Made by a program: the position numbers and the translations under genes | Notes under the pieces: model-generated | Told to the model about the DNA's origin: nothing | The model's database searches: none | The model's input: the letters and a program-made list of their open reading frames with translations, nothing else | Assembly (NCBI GenBank): GCA_018398585.1 | Contig: JAGTTD010000019.1 | Location: 6,299,702-6,363,701 of the forward strand | Length of the DNA: 64,000 nt | From: Simmondsia chinensis | Taxonomy: Eukaryota > Streptophyta > Magnoliopsida > Caryophyllales > Simmondsiaceae | Reading direction: 5' to 3' | Shown: positions 10,917-20,205 of the stretch, piece by piece | Numbering within the stretch: the first letter of the stretch is position 1 | Layout of the letters: every line of letters begins with the position of its first letter

Positions 10917-11215
10917 CTCCCCGGCAGGAAAACACTCGCCCCTGGTGAGTGACTGGAAGTGTACTCGTCAAGAAGTTCAGGAGCGAATTGGCGAATATCT
11001 GCTTCTGGGAGCCAAGAATTATCAGACATGGGACGACCCTTCCAGTGTACGAGGAAGCGGCGGGATGCTCCATCAGTTGTAGTAACTAATTCGTCCTCAA
11101 GGATTGCATCAATCTCATCCACAATCAGTTGCTCAAACGAAGGTAACTTAGGCTCTGACACGTGAGAAGTAGCAGATCCACCAATCCTACCACAAGTGAA
11201 AGGGGGCTTAAGCAA
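10917..11215 (-). pseudogene. Ty3/gypsy chromodomain remnant (pol 3' end)
   Basis: Minus-strand frame containing the C-terminal integrase chromodomain of a chromovirus: VDEIDAILEDELVTT, then RRFLVHWKGRPMSDNSWLP and DIRQFAPELLDEY. The chromodomain binds chromatin and guides integration. The rest of gag-pol is missing: only about 0.5 kb separates this segment from the 5' leader. The frame runs on past the purine tract into the LTR. Confidence 0.85.
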
Positions 11216-11611
11216 TGTTCTTCACGGTCGATTGCCAATTTGACTGCTCAAGCTGCCTCTGTGAATTGAGACAATGCTAGATCCAAGAGATTGGCGACCA
11301 GGAGAACACGATCACGGTTCGCAAGCTTGGTCGAAGGCCGTCGAACAGCGATCTCTAGGGTTTCGGAGGGCAGCAACCTCATGTTGAGGATCGAGGGTCG
11401 TGCGAAGGCTGGGTTGTGGCTGTAGCTGGGTCATGCAAAGGCTGTCGAATGTCGTTTCGAGGGTCGAGTATGGTTTCGGCTAGGGTTCCCGGCATCGATG
11501 GCTGGGTTGGGTGGATGGTCGGGTGATGAGTTTGTGATTTTAGGGTTGGAGTTGACAGCGGTGCTGATTTAGGGTTTAACATTTTTTTTTATGTGACGGC
11601 AACGACGATTT

Positions 11612-11650
<39 letters not shown>

Positions 11651-11686
11651 CGGAAATGCTAAATCGAAACTACTCTGATACCAATT
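11216..11686 (-). mobile_element. Leader and primer site of the left deleted gypsy element
   Basis: Non-coding leader. ctctgatacca at 11673-11683 is the reverse complement of TGGTATCAGAG, the initiator tRNA-Met primer site. A poly(A) run of about 36 lies at 11608-11645. A short proline/threonine-rich frame (11379-11582) may be the start of gag. Most of the internal region was deleted between here and the chromodomain. Confidence 0.65.
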
Positions 11687-12632
11687 TGATAGAGATTAAG
11701 CAATCCTGTGCCTAATCAAGGGGTTCCCAAGCATCCCTGTACTTAGGAGGACGGTTGAACTTAGTTCCTTTTCTATTCTTTTAAGTACAGGGCTGCTTAA
11801 AGCTAAGTACAGGGATACTTAGTTGGTTGGGCACAGGGCTGTTCAAACGTCCTCCTAAGCACAGGGTTGCTTAGGAACCCCTTGATTAGGCACAAGGGTG
11901 TTCATGGTACGGTTAACCGTACCGAAAAGTATTTCGGTTCAGTTAACCTAAACCAAAATACTCAAATATCTCTAACCGTTACCGTAACCAAAAAGGCCGG
12001 TTAACCGACTTTCGGTAATTCGATAATTCGGTTCGGTTATGTCGGTTAACCGGTAACCTAAAAAGTAATGCAATGCCTCTTTTATGTTATATGATCTATC
12101 TCCTTAATGGTTTGTAAATGTCCAAAAAATACATTAATTGTGAGAATATTCAATAAATTATGAGCTTATAATACAATTCTAAAAAATTAAATGTATAATA
12201 TCTCATTTTAACCAATATATGAGCAAGCGAGTAGCACTAAATTGTAGAAACGTAGTGCTTAATTAGTATTTAGGATATAACAATGGGGCACAAATACTCC
12301 GTGATAGGAGATGAACTAGGAAAAAGCTAAATTAATTATGTATTACAGAAGAGTCATTTATATGATAGAAAAACATACTCAGTAAATAATATAATATTAT
12401 GAACATGTGGAAATATATACATGATATATATTATTTCGGTAAATCGGTTAACCGAAATGGACAAAATCACTAACCGTTACTGTCCCGAAATACCTCAAAT
12501 TTTTTCAATTCGGTTAACCGAACTGAAAATTTGGTATGGTTAACCGCATTTTCGGGGCGGTATTTCGGGATTTCGGTTCGTTATTTCGGTTACGGATTTT
12601 TTTGAACACCCAGGGTTGCTTAATCTCTATCA
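11687..12632. repeat. Palindromic LTR-U5 junction between two elements
   Basis: Arm 1 (11687-11760, starting TGATAGAGATTAAGCA) is the reverse complement of the LTR end at 14971-15044. A spacer (11761-11840) matches 14891-14970 in direct orientation. Arm 2 (11841-11895 plus 12612-12632, ending TTAATCTCTATCA) is the same LTR end in direct orientation. Both outer sides continue into a tRNA-Met primer site, in opposite directions. So two elements are joined head to head through LTR ends that lack U3. Confidence 0.75.
11896..12611. mobile_element. MITE inside the LTR junction
   Basis: A 716-bp insertion with 9-bp inverted ends GGGTGTTCA/TGAACACCC, interrupting the LTR between GATTAGGCACA and AGGGTTGCTTAATC. 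The intact LTR at 14635-15044 shows the uninterrupted version. Both subterminal regions are full of GGTTAACCG and TTCGGT motifs. It has no coding capacity. A clean TSD could not be defined, so the superfamily is uncertain (hAT-like is possible). Confidence 0.7.
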
Positions 12633-13462
12633 AATTGGTATCAGAGCAAGTTCCGATCCTCCGCTTCTATTGCCACTGCCACCATCACCACTGTTCACCA
12701 TCACCATCGCCCTTTCCAATCTTCATTGCCCCATATCTGCCATCATCTTCCATTCAATTTCAGGGGGAAAAAAAAACAAAAATCACTTTTGTACCCTGCA
12801 AAACCTAACCCTTTTTTCCAAAAAAAAAAAGAAAAGAAAAATCAGATCTGGAAAAAAAAAAAATCTGATCCTCAAACCCACCCGCCGGAACCCTAGCCCA
12901 AACTTCGCCCCCCTCTGGTCTAACCGACCACCCGAACCCACTGTTGACCCAGCAGACCACCCCGAACTCACCGTAGACCTAAGTCGACCACCCAAAACCA
13001 GTCGAAAGCCTACACCTGAAGCCCAAAAACCACCTATCGAACCCACCACCGCGTAAATCCTCGCCGACACTATCACCCAGAGTTCACCAGTACACCTATC
13101 AAACCCTAGGTCCAGAAATTGACCTTCGATTTCGGAGCTCCACACAAATTAACTAAAACCCTAAAATTGTTCTCCACCTTGCCAGTCATCAACTTATATC
13201 GAACCCTATTCTCTACTTGTTGACTTAAATGCCCCCTTGGCACTACTCGTTCATCATTGCCGCCACCGACACTCGCCACCAACAAGTGCTAGCAGCTGCC
13301 GCATAACTCCCTTCACGGCTACTGGTGTTCATGTTCCTAGTCCCCATCAGTAACCCTAATCTGAGTTAGTTTGGGTTGAGAAGGTCAGACCATCTAGTCT
13401 TTGCCAGATTTTAGACTTACGTGCTCATTTTACATTAAAGGGAGTCTTTTTTAAGTTGAGGT
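12633..13462 (+). mobile_element. Primer site and leader of the PDS5-carrying element
   Basis: TGGTATCAGAGC at 12636-12647 is the initiator tRNA-Met primer site just after the LTR. A long C-rich leader follows, with CACCAT and CCACCCGA repeats, A-runs and no long frame that looks like gag. It ends directly before the captured PDS5 sequence. Confidence 0.7.
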
Positions 13463-14428
13463 ATGCACTTAATATCGGAAAGAGCAATAAGTAAGCTTGA
13501 GAGAAATCTCGAGGCTACTGGAGATCGACTTCTCACTAGCTCTCCAAATTCAGATAATGAGCTCCTCATGTTGCTTAATACTACTTTAGCACGTCTTGCG
13601 AAAGTAGAATTGTCATCATCAAAGTCCATCAGAGACGCACTTTCTCCATTAATGAAAGCATTGATAACTGACCAACTATTGAGACATCATGTTCCCGATA
13701 TCAAAGTTGCAGTTGTTGCTTGCCTCAGTGAAATTACTAGGATTACATCTCCAGACGCACCCTATGATGATGATCTAATGAAAGAGGTATTTCAATTGAT
13801 TGTGTCATCGTTCGAGAAATTATTTGACATGTCCCATAGATCATACAACAAGAGGGTCATGATTCTTGAAGTTATGGCACTCTCTAGATCTTGTTTGATG
13901 ATGCTAGCTCTTAAATGTGATGCCTTGATTCTAGAGATGTTTCAATACTTTTTCATATTGATAAGGTACTTTCATGATGGCACTGTATTTTCTTATATGG
14001 AGATGATTATGACATTGATCCTGCATGAGAGTGACGATATATCATCCGAGCCTCTGTTATGTATTTTAGAGATTATTAAGAAGGGCAATAACGAAGACTT
14101 ATCTATTACTCGAAGGCTTACGAAAAGTGTAATCAAAAGAACTACAGGAATACTCAAACCGTGCTTTGCTTATTTGGTGGAATTTTATGGAATTTCATTG
14201 GATAATTATAGTAAGGTTATTGGTAGTATGTGTCCAATAATGCCTACTAAAACTGAACCTATAGAAGAGTGTGGTATGGGAGAAGTTTTATATGATAAGG
14301 AACCAGCGCTTACAAATGGGGAACCCATGCAACGAAGCAATGAAGAGGACATCCATCAACCAATAGAGGAAGACGATTGCAATAAGTTAGTTCCAGCTAA
14401 AGATGAGATGATTGTGAATGAAGTTTGA
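13463..14428 (+). CDS. PDS5: PDS5-like cohesin regulator fragment, captured by retrotransposon
   Basis: A 321-codon uninterrupted frame. PDS5 is a HEAT-repeat protein that binds cohesin and controls sister-chromatid cohesion and DNA repair. Diagnostic segments are DALSPLMKALITDQLLRHHV, VKVAVVACLSEITRITSPDA, PYDDDLMKEVFQLIVSSFE and the downstream CDALILEMFQYFF. Only the N-terminal HEAT part is present, followed by an acidic tail (SNEEDIHQPIEEDDC); full PDS5 proteins are much longer. Plant PDS5 genes have many introns but none is seen here, so capture from spliced mRNA is likely. It lies between a tRNA-Met primer site (12636) and a 3' LTR (14635), exactly where gag-pol should be. The absence of stops suggests recent capture or selection. 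Whether it is translated is unknown. Confidence 0.85.
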   Translation: MHLISERAISKLERNLEATGDRLLTSSPNSDNELLMLLNTTLARLAKVELSSSKSIRDALSPLMKALITDQLLRHHVPDIKVAVVACLSEITRITSPDAPYDDDLMKEVFQLIVSSFEKLFDMSHRSYNKRVMILEVMALSRSCLMMLALKCDALILEMFQYFFILIRYFHDGTVFSYMEMIMTLILHESDDISSEPLLCILEIIKKGNNEDLSITRRLTKSVIKRTTGILKPCFAYLVEFYGISLDNYSKVIGSMCPIMPTKTEPIEECGMGEVLYDKEPALTNGEPMQRSNEEDIHQPIEEDDCNKLVPAKDEMIVNEV

Positions 14429-14634
14429 GTATATTGACTTCATTGTTCCGGATGACACTTATTTTGATCAAAAGACTCATTCACTACTCATAACGCTTCG
14501 TCAGCAGGAAAGGATTGAGATTGGTCAATTTATTGTGTTGTGCCTCGCCTTAAAGATTCTCTTTTAGTATTTCATTCAATTCATCCTACGCCATTACAAA
14601 ACTTGAGGTCGAGTTTTTTGTAACCATGGGAGAA
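14429..14634 (+). mobile_element. 3' untranslated part and purine tract of the PDS5 element
   Basis: The segment near 14590-14630 (ACAAAACTTGAGGTCGAG, then a T-run and CCATGGGAGAA) resembles the pol 3' end and polypurine tract of Ty3/gypsy elements. It directly precedes the LTR start TGATAGAG. Confidence 0.6.
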
Positions 14635-15044
14635 TGATAGAGATAGAGGAGAAAAGATCAAGATGGAGATTTAGGATAATTATTAGGAATTTGAATTATT
14701 GTAAAATCTATCTTTTTAGATATATTATTAGTTAGGATTATTTAGGATAGAGTTTGATTTTATTAGCTTTCTTTATTATTATCATATTAGGATATTTAGG
14801 GGTTTATTTTCCTTTAAGATTCTATTTCCTTTTCTATAAATACTTATGTAACCAAAGCCTCAGGCAGACTATTATATTATTCAATAAAATTTAGTTCCTT
14901 TTCTATTCTTTTAAGCACAGGGCTGCTTAAAGCTAAGTACAAGGATACTTAGTTGGTTGGGCACAAGGCTGTTCAACCGTCCTCTTAAGCACAGGGATGC
15001 TTAGGAACCCTTTGATTAGGCACAGGATTGCTTAATCTCTATCA
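14635..15044 (+). repeat. 3' LTR of the PDS5-carrying element
   Basis: 410 bp, ends TGATAGAGATAGAGG and TTGCTTAATCTCTATCA. It includes TTCTATAAATAC (TATA box, about 14833) and AATAAAATT (poly(A) signal, about 14883). The 5' counterpart (11761-12632) lacks the first 256 bp, so only this LTR has a visible promoter. Confidence 0.75.
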
Positions 15045-15145
15045 TAAAGATAATCTGTATCAACATCGTCCATCTCTTGAAATTGCAGCAAGGGAATAAC
15101 AAAACCTGTAAGATCAATCCAAGTTCCAATCACCTCTACAGATCC
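15045..15145 (-). pseudogene. Exon-like segment of an unidentified host gene (a)
   Basis: The minus-strand frame reads GSVEVIGTWIDLTG followed by FVIPLLQFQEMDDVDTDYLY. It is open and protein-like right up to the border with the LTR at 15044, as if a transposon had inserted into an exon. I do not recognise the protein. It may belong with the exon-like segments at 19695-19763, 19843-19962 and 25214-25300, which share its strand. Confidence 0.35.
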
Positions 15146-15454
15146 TCAAGGACAAAGTGCGTATGACCCGCAGAGTGATAAAAGTAAATGTTCTCCTACA
15201 AATGGATGACATATCATTTGATTGCGATCAGATGGAGAAAAGAAAGGACAAGCAGTAGCATAGTTGTACTTTTCTCATTTGTCTTGGAGGGAAGGTTCTT
15301 TTTTTGTGGGTGGGGAGGGGGGCTGAGGCCAGAAGAATCCAACTATAAAATTGTCCCTTAACCCACTCCATTGTGGGAGGGGTTTATATGGCCCCATAAC
15401 CCCTTTTTTTGGTACATGCCACAGTAACATAAGAATCATCTTCTGGTTTTTGAG
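15146..15454. other. Non-coding flank
   Basis: Nothing recognisable apart from a G-rich run (GGTGGGGAGGGGGGC, about 15319-15333). On the minus strand it could be intron of the suspected host gene. Confidence 0.3.
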
Positions 15455-16062
15455 TGATGCAGCACGTAAGTGGAAAAATTGGGAATGGAAAGGTTCAACA
15501 GCCTTTCCTTTAATTTTATTACAAAAATAATAAAAACAAGGGGGAAAATTTGCTCAATTTCTCAAAACCCGAGAAAGAGAGAAAACCCTAGAAATACTTG
15601 AAATTAAATCTACAAATATAAATGTTAAATTAATCCTACTCTTCCTCTTGTTTAAGTAGAGGAGCTAGTTAACTAATACTAAAACTCTAAAAGGTAAGAA
15701 ATAAACATAAATAAAACACTAGATAATTCAAACTAAGACTCCTAAAACTAATCAAACTCTGTCTAGTTCAATTCGTAGCCGCATGCCTATTGGTGCCGCC
15801 ATCTGACCCATCATGCCAACCTCCTCTCGCCAAGCACCCCGCCAACTGTGAAGGTGGGGATGCATCATCCTCCCCGGGTGGGAGAGAATTCACCCTTGAA
15901 TTCGCCTAAGGATCTTCTGTGCTTATATCGCTAGGTCATGTTTCCGCATGCCGATTCCCCATCCCGCCAAGCTCCGACTTATCACAGTTGCCTGTCCTGA
16001 TGTTGGCCTACTCTGTCAAGATGCGGGTCGTAGCCTGTCCCGCCAAGATATGGACTGCGTCA
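15455..16062 (-). repeat. 3' LTR of the gag-protease gypsy element
   Basis: 608 bp. It matches 18426-19202 along its length apart from a SINE in the partner LTR, and so gives the empty site of that insertion. Confidence 0.85.
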
Positions 16063-16599
16063 TTCTCTCCTGGTAGGAGAGAATTCGCCCACGAGTTCGC
16101 CCCGGATTCGTCCAAACCATTCTCGCCAATGTGTCGGAGATCCTCATTCGCACTTTTATGTGCTTGGCACAAACTTCTAGCAAAATCTACGAGTATACGC
16201 AAGTCTTGACTGCCGATTTGAGTTGAAGTTTTGCATCCTCTTGTGTGCGGAAACAAGATGTAACATTGGCGCAATGTCGACGAAGAACAATACCATTGTC
16301 AATCTTAAGCGGTGGAAGCCCTATGCTGCAATTCTTCGAGCCGTCATAAGCTAACTTGGTATGACACAACCTTTGCTCCCTACGTCTGACGTGCACGGCA
16401 ACAAAACATCGGAGTAGGATACCCAATATTCTTCTCGCCACCTCTGTCAGAACATCCGCTAGTGATGCGGAAGGCCCACGATATGCGATGACGCCGTTGA
16501 CGGACCTGCTGCCGACATCCTCCCACCATGTCTTGGCCTCTTTAGGTGACAAAAGTGTCATGAACCCTTGAAGCCTGGAATCCTAAAGCTTCGCAAGGC

Positions 16600-17346
16600 T
16601 CACTCAGTGACGAAGCCTATGCGGCAACTCCCCTCCCGGCATTTGACCCTTCCACTGCGAACCTTTCCTATTGTCAACACAGCCCCCAGTACCTCTTCTG
16701 GCTCTTCAACTTGTTCTGCTTGGCGTCTTTCCTCTATTGACACAATTGCTTCCTTGCTCACGCCAACATCTTTAGCAAGCAAAGCTCTAACCGAGGACAT
16801 AGGATCCACGATTTTCTCCAATCGTGGGGCTTCATCCTTTTTAGGCAACAAAACTATCCCCGTACCCTCAAACATGAAGCTATAGGTGTTTCATCGTCCG
16901 TCGTAAATGGCACCTCTATCGAATTGCCATGGTCGCCCCAATGACAGATGACATGCGTCCATGACTACCATGTCACACCACACCTTGTCTCGGTACATCG
17001 TCCCAATGGAAAAGCTAACCAGACATCGTTTTGAGACAGTTACCTAGTTTATTTTCTTGAGCCAAGACAACTTATATGGGCTCGGATGATCCTACGTCTT
17101 CAACCCAAGCTTTTGAACAGCTTCTTCGGAGATGACATTCTCATAACTTCCCGAGCCAACCACTAGGCGACATACCCTCTCGCCAATAGTGCACATCGTT
17201 TGGAAGATGCTACTCCTTAGCCAGTTGTCTCCCTCTTCTTCCTTTGGCGCAAAGCAGACTCGCCTTACCACAAATATACAACCCTCGTCACCTGCAATTG
17301 CTTCTTCACCTTGGTTGTGCCAACACGTCGCTAGCCTCTTCCTCAA
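16600..17346 (-). pseudogene. Gypsy protease region, interrupted
   Basis: The minus-strand frame 17092-17346 has SIFQTMCTIGERVCRLVV, then GSGSYENVISEEAVQKLGLK, matching the retropepsin-like region of plant gypsy elements. The expected catalytic Asp (usually in an IDGGSCEN-type motif) is Gly here. Further on (about 16880-17000), DACHLSLGRPWQFDRGA-like sequence is readable in another frame, and 16600-16875 continues as MFEGTGIVLLPKKDE. Stops and frame changes mean no active protease. Confidence 0.7.
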
Positions 17347-17525
17347 CTACCTCGCCATCGTCAGCTTGGAGACCTTCAATGTACAACCCCCTACCCGGTC
17401 TGTCACTCTTTCGACACTCAGCGGCAAGGAGTCCCATCTCTCCGCACTTAAAACAACAGGTTCTGGAGCTACTCGCCAATTCCTTTCCAAGGTTAGCGGC
17501 AACCTTGCGTATCCGAGTTGATTAG

Positions 17526-17792
17526 TCATACCTGGTCACACCCACTATCCTGGGTGTTCCCAATACCGCCAAATTCACGACGCCTATGTTGCTTCTCGAC
17601 GTTCATGGCCCTATAACTTGCTTCCGAGACCGAAAAGATGTCGAGCATCTTCAACACCTCCTGTATCGACTCCTTCAACCCGCCAACATATCTATCCGCC
17701 AGCAACTCCTCCGATTCCGCCAAGTCACTCATGGCGATTAAGGAATTGAATTCTACCGTGTATTCCTCCATGGTCCGAGAACCCTGATGCAA
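17526..17792 (-). pseudogene. Gypsy gag fragment
   Basis: 88 codons matching the retrotransposon gag core: SRTMEEYTVEFNSLIAMSDL, then ESEELLADRYVGGLKESIQE and VSEASYRAMNVEKQ. Upstream DNA (17793-18411) continues gag-like in broken frames. Gag would form the particle shell; here it is incomplete. Confidence 0.75.
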
Positions 17793-18411
17793 GCTCTGAA
17801 GGAGCTAATACATGACCTTGGCGTAATTGTGAGGCAGGAAGGCACCTCTCACGTGCTTCTTCATCTTCTCCCACGTCTCAAGTCTCGCATTTCCTTGTCG
17901 AAGCCATGAGTGCTTCAACTGCTGCCATTAGGCGGCTACCCTGCCTTGTAACCGGGTAGCAACCAATGGCACCAGCTTCCTCTGCGGAACCTCCTTGAAC
18001 TCAAGGACTTCCTCCACTGCCCAAAACTCCTTCGGGCGACTTCCGCCATTAAACTTCGGAATCTCTATCCGGAGACCAGATTCCCCCTCCGATCTTCGAA
18101 ATCAACGATGCTGCCAGTATAAGGGCGATGCCTCCTCAGCCTCTGATCTGGTAACTCAGCATCCGAGAACGGGTTCTGAAAGCTCTCGTTCATCTCGTCC
18201 TTGCCACCCCTCACCGGTGGGTTTTGAGGTTGCTCGTCCGAATCTTGATCAGGATTTGCACCCAAATGAATCAAGCACCTTTCGATGCGCCAAAATCTCT
18301 CTTCTATATCTTTGAATCTCCTCTCTTTCTGCCATTGTACGTCTCGCTCGTAAATGTCACTAACGGCGGCGTATCTCTGTCACCCATTGGCCATCTCATA
18401 AGTCATTTTGA

Positions 18412-18423
18412 GCTCTGATACCA
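18412..18423 (-). promoter_or_regulatory. tRNA-Met primer binding site
   Basis: gctctgatacca is the reverse complement of TGGTATCAGAGC, two bases from the LTR start at 18426. It fixes the element's orientation as minus. Confidence 0.85.
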
Positions 18424-18425
18424 AC

Positions 18426-19202
18426 TGATGCAGCGCAAAAGTGGAAAATTGAGAATGGGAAGGTTCAACGGCCTTCCCTTTAATTTTATTACGAAACTAA
18501 TAAAAACAAGGGGGAAAATTTGCTCAATTTCTCATAACCCGAGAAAGAGAGAAAACCCTAGAAATTCTTGAAATCAAATTTAAAAAACATAAATGCTAAA
18601 TTAATCCTAGTCTTCCTCTTGTTTAAATAGAATAGTACCAAGATGGGTGACCTCCTAGGAAGTCCTCGTGTTGCACCCCTCGGGTTGGGGGTTCTCGGAA
18701 ACAATCTCTCTTCAAGGTAGCACCCTGAAGGGGGAAGGCTGCGTACATCGACCTCCCGCAGACCTTGCTTAGGCAGGAGCCCTTGGGGCACTGAGAATGT
18801 TGATTTTAGTTAACTAATACTAAAACTCCAAAAGCTAAGAGATAAACATAAATAAAACACTAGATAATTCAAACTAAGACTCCTAAAACCAATCAAACTC
18901 TATCTCATTCAATCCGTAGCAGCGCGCCTGTTGGTGCCGCCATCTGACCCATCATGCCAACCTCCTCTCGCCAAGCATCCCGCCAACGTGAAGGTGGGGC
19001 AGCATCATCCTCCCCGGGTGGGAGAGAATTCACTCTCGAATTCACCTAAGGATCTTCTGTGCTAACGTCGCCAGGTCATGTTTCCACATGCCGGCTCCCC
19101 ATCCTGCCAAGCTCCAACTTAACACAGTTGCATGTCCTGATGTTGGCCTACTCTGCCAAGATGGGAGTCGTAGCCTGTCCCGCCAAGATATGGACTGCGT
19201 CA
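18426..19202 (-). repeat. 5' LTR of the gag-protease gypsy element, with nested SINE
   Basis: 777 bp. It is collinear with 15455-16062 but carries about 170 extra bases at 18636-18806, a SINE. Confidence 0.85.
18636..18806 (+). mobile_element. 5S-headed SINE, 5'-truncated copy
   Basis: Begins inside the 5S rRNA-like part (TACCAAGATGGGTGACCTCC, GGAAGTCCTCGTGTTGCACC) and continues through the SINE body (CTCGGAAACAATCTCTCTTC, GGCTGCGTACATCGACC, GGGGCACTGAGAATGTTG). The empty site in the partner LTR (about 15652-15665) shows it is an insertion. No long TSD is visible. Confidence 0.75.
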
Positions 19203-19694
19203 CAGAGCTTCACCACAAGAAAGGTTCATTTAGTGGTCAAAATCATCTTTAGGCCTAATCTCAGCTTTGTATATCAACTAAAAAGGAAAATCAGTATCTA
19301 ACTTTTCCTGGGCACTACTTTGAGACTCAAAATCATACACTTCATGGCAAGACGTAGGCCACAAAAATGATTGTAAAATGCTCCCTCAAGAAAAAAGAAA
19401 TCAATGCATGGAAGCAAACAATTAAACCACTTACCGGTAAAGAAAAACTCAGAAAATAGTAACAGTTGAACACTTCTGTAAAATCTTTTGGGCCAAAAAT
19501 TTCAATTAAGAACAAGTGTTAGAAATATTGAAGACGATATTTCAAAAAGATGTTATGGTAAATCCAAATGGGAACCTACCAACAAAATCCAAATGGGGAA
19601 AATCAAATCTATGGATTTGAATTCTCCTTTAGTAAAATGCATGTGTAGCAGAGAAAAAGTGAACGGTTCAAAGGTCCAAATGACCTTACCTTAC
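19203..19694. other. Non-coding; possible intron of the suspected host gene
   Basis: No repeat border seen. On the minus strand a short open piece bounded by TTTTACAG and GTAAGTGG (about 19429-19470) stays in phase with the exon-like segments to its right. On its own it is too short to support an exon. Confidence 0.25.
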
Positions 19695-19763
19695 TCATTG
19701 ATAAAGCAATTATAAACTTGTTGCAACATCAATTCTAAGTTCTGCTGATTCAGATGGCAAGTA
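19695..19763 (-). other. Exon-like segment of an unidentified host gene (b)
   Basis: 69 bp on the minus strand, preceded by TTTATGCAG (acceptor) and followed by GTAAGG (donor). Entered in the phase left by segment c (one base completes a split codon), it is open throughout and reads TCHLNQQNLELMLQQVYNCF. The 79-bp intron to segment c is a normal plant size. The protein is not recognised. Confidence 0.4.
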
Positions 19764-19842
19764 CTGCATAAATGAAGACATTGTGAGGGCACAAAAAAAA
19801 TTGTTAAGTGCAGAAGATGTGTGATTTAGCAAATTGAGCTAC

Positions 19843-19962
19843 TTAGAAAGCAAATTCACAACCCTCGATCCCCTTTCAACTAGCATGAACACGTCCAAAT
19901 CAGTCTGTCCATATTCGAGGAACTGCAGCATTGCTTTAAGTGAATCAAGCAGAAAAAGAAAC
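19843..19962 (-). other. Exon-like segment of an unidentified host gene (c)
   Basis: The minus-strand frame includes LKAMLQFLEYGQTDLDVFML, then VERGSRVVNLLS. It ends at a GTAGCT donor (19842). The acceptor could be CTTAAG (19963) or CTGCAG (19923). It joins segment b in a consistent phase. I do not recognise the family. Without transcripts this could still be chance. Confidence 0.4.
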
Positions 19963-20075
19963 CTTAAGATGGAATGAAAATAATCAGTAAACACAATCCC
20001 GTACATAAACCAAATATAGATCAATACATTCTTTGGACATCTAATAAAATATCAGTTACATTATTAACTACTAAT

Positions 20076-20190
20076 CTCGGAAACAGCCTCTCGCTAGGGT
20101 ATCACCCTGAAGGGGTAAGGCTGCATACATCCCACCCCTCCCAGACCCTGCTTTCACGAGAGCCCTTGAGACACTGGGTCTGTTGTTTTG
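20076..20190 (+). mobile_element. SINE, 5'-truncated, with perfect 15-bp TSD
   Basis: The 115-bp 3' half of the SINE (CTCGGAAACAGCCTCTCGC, GTAAGGCTGCATACATCCC, GACACTGGGTCTGTTGTTTTG) is bounded by identical 15-bp repeats TTATTAACTACTAAT at 20061-20075 and 20191-20205. This is the signature of target-primed reverse transcription with incomplete extension. Confidence 0.9.
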
Positions 20191-20205
20191 TTATTAACTA
20201 CTAAT

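Larger units (their letters stand above)
15455..19202 (-). mobile_element. Non-autonomous Ty3/gypsy element (gag-protease only)
   Basis: LTRs at 15455-16062 and 18426-19202 start TGATGCAG and end CTGCGTCA. A tRNA-Met primer site lies beside the right (5') LTR, and a purine tract (about 16063-16080) beside the left LTR. Flanking pentamers TTGAG and CAGAG agree at only three of five positions, so the TSD is decayed or lost. The internal 2.36 kb encodes gag and protease remnants and no RT, RNase H or integrase, so mobility would need proteins from another element. Confidence 0.85.

Noticed and set aside
16187..16561. 124-codon minus-strand frame as a gene
   Set aside because: It lies inside the deleted gypsy element, matches no domain that I know and is probably chance in GC-richer DNA.
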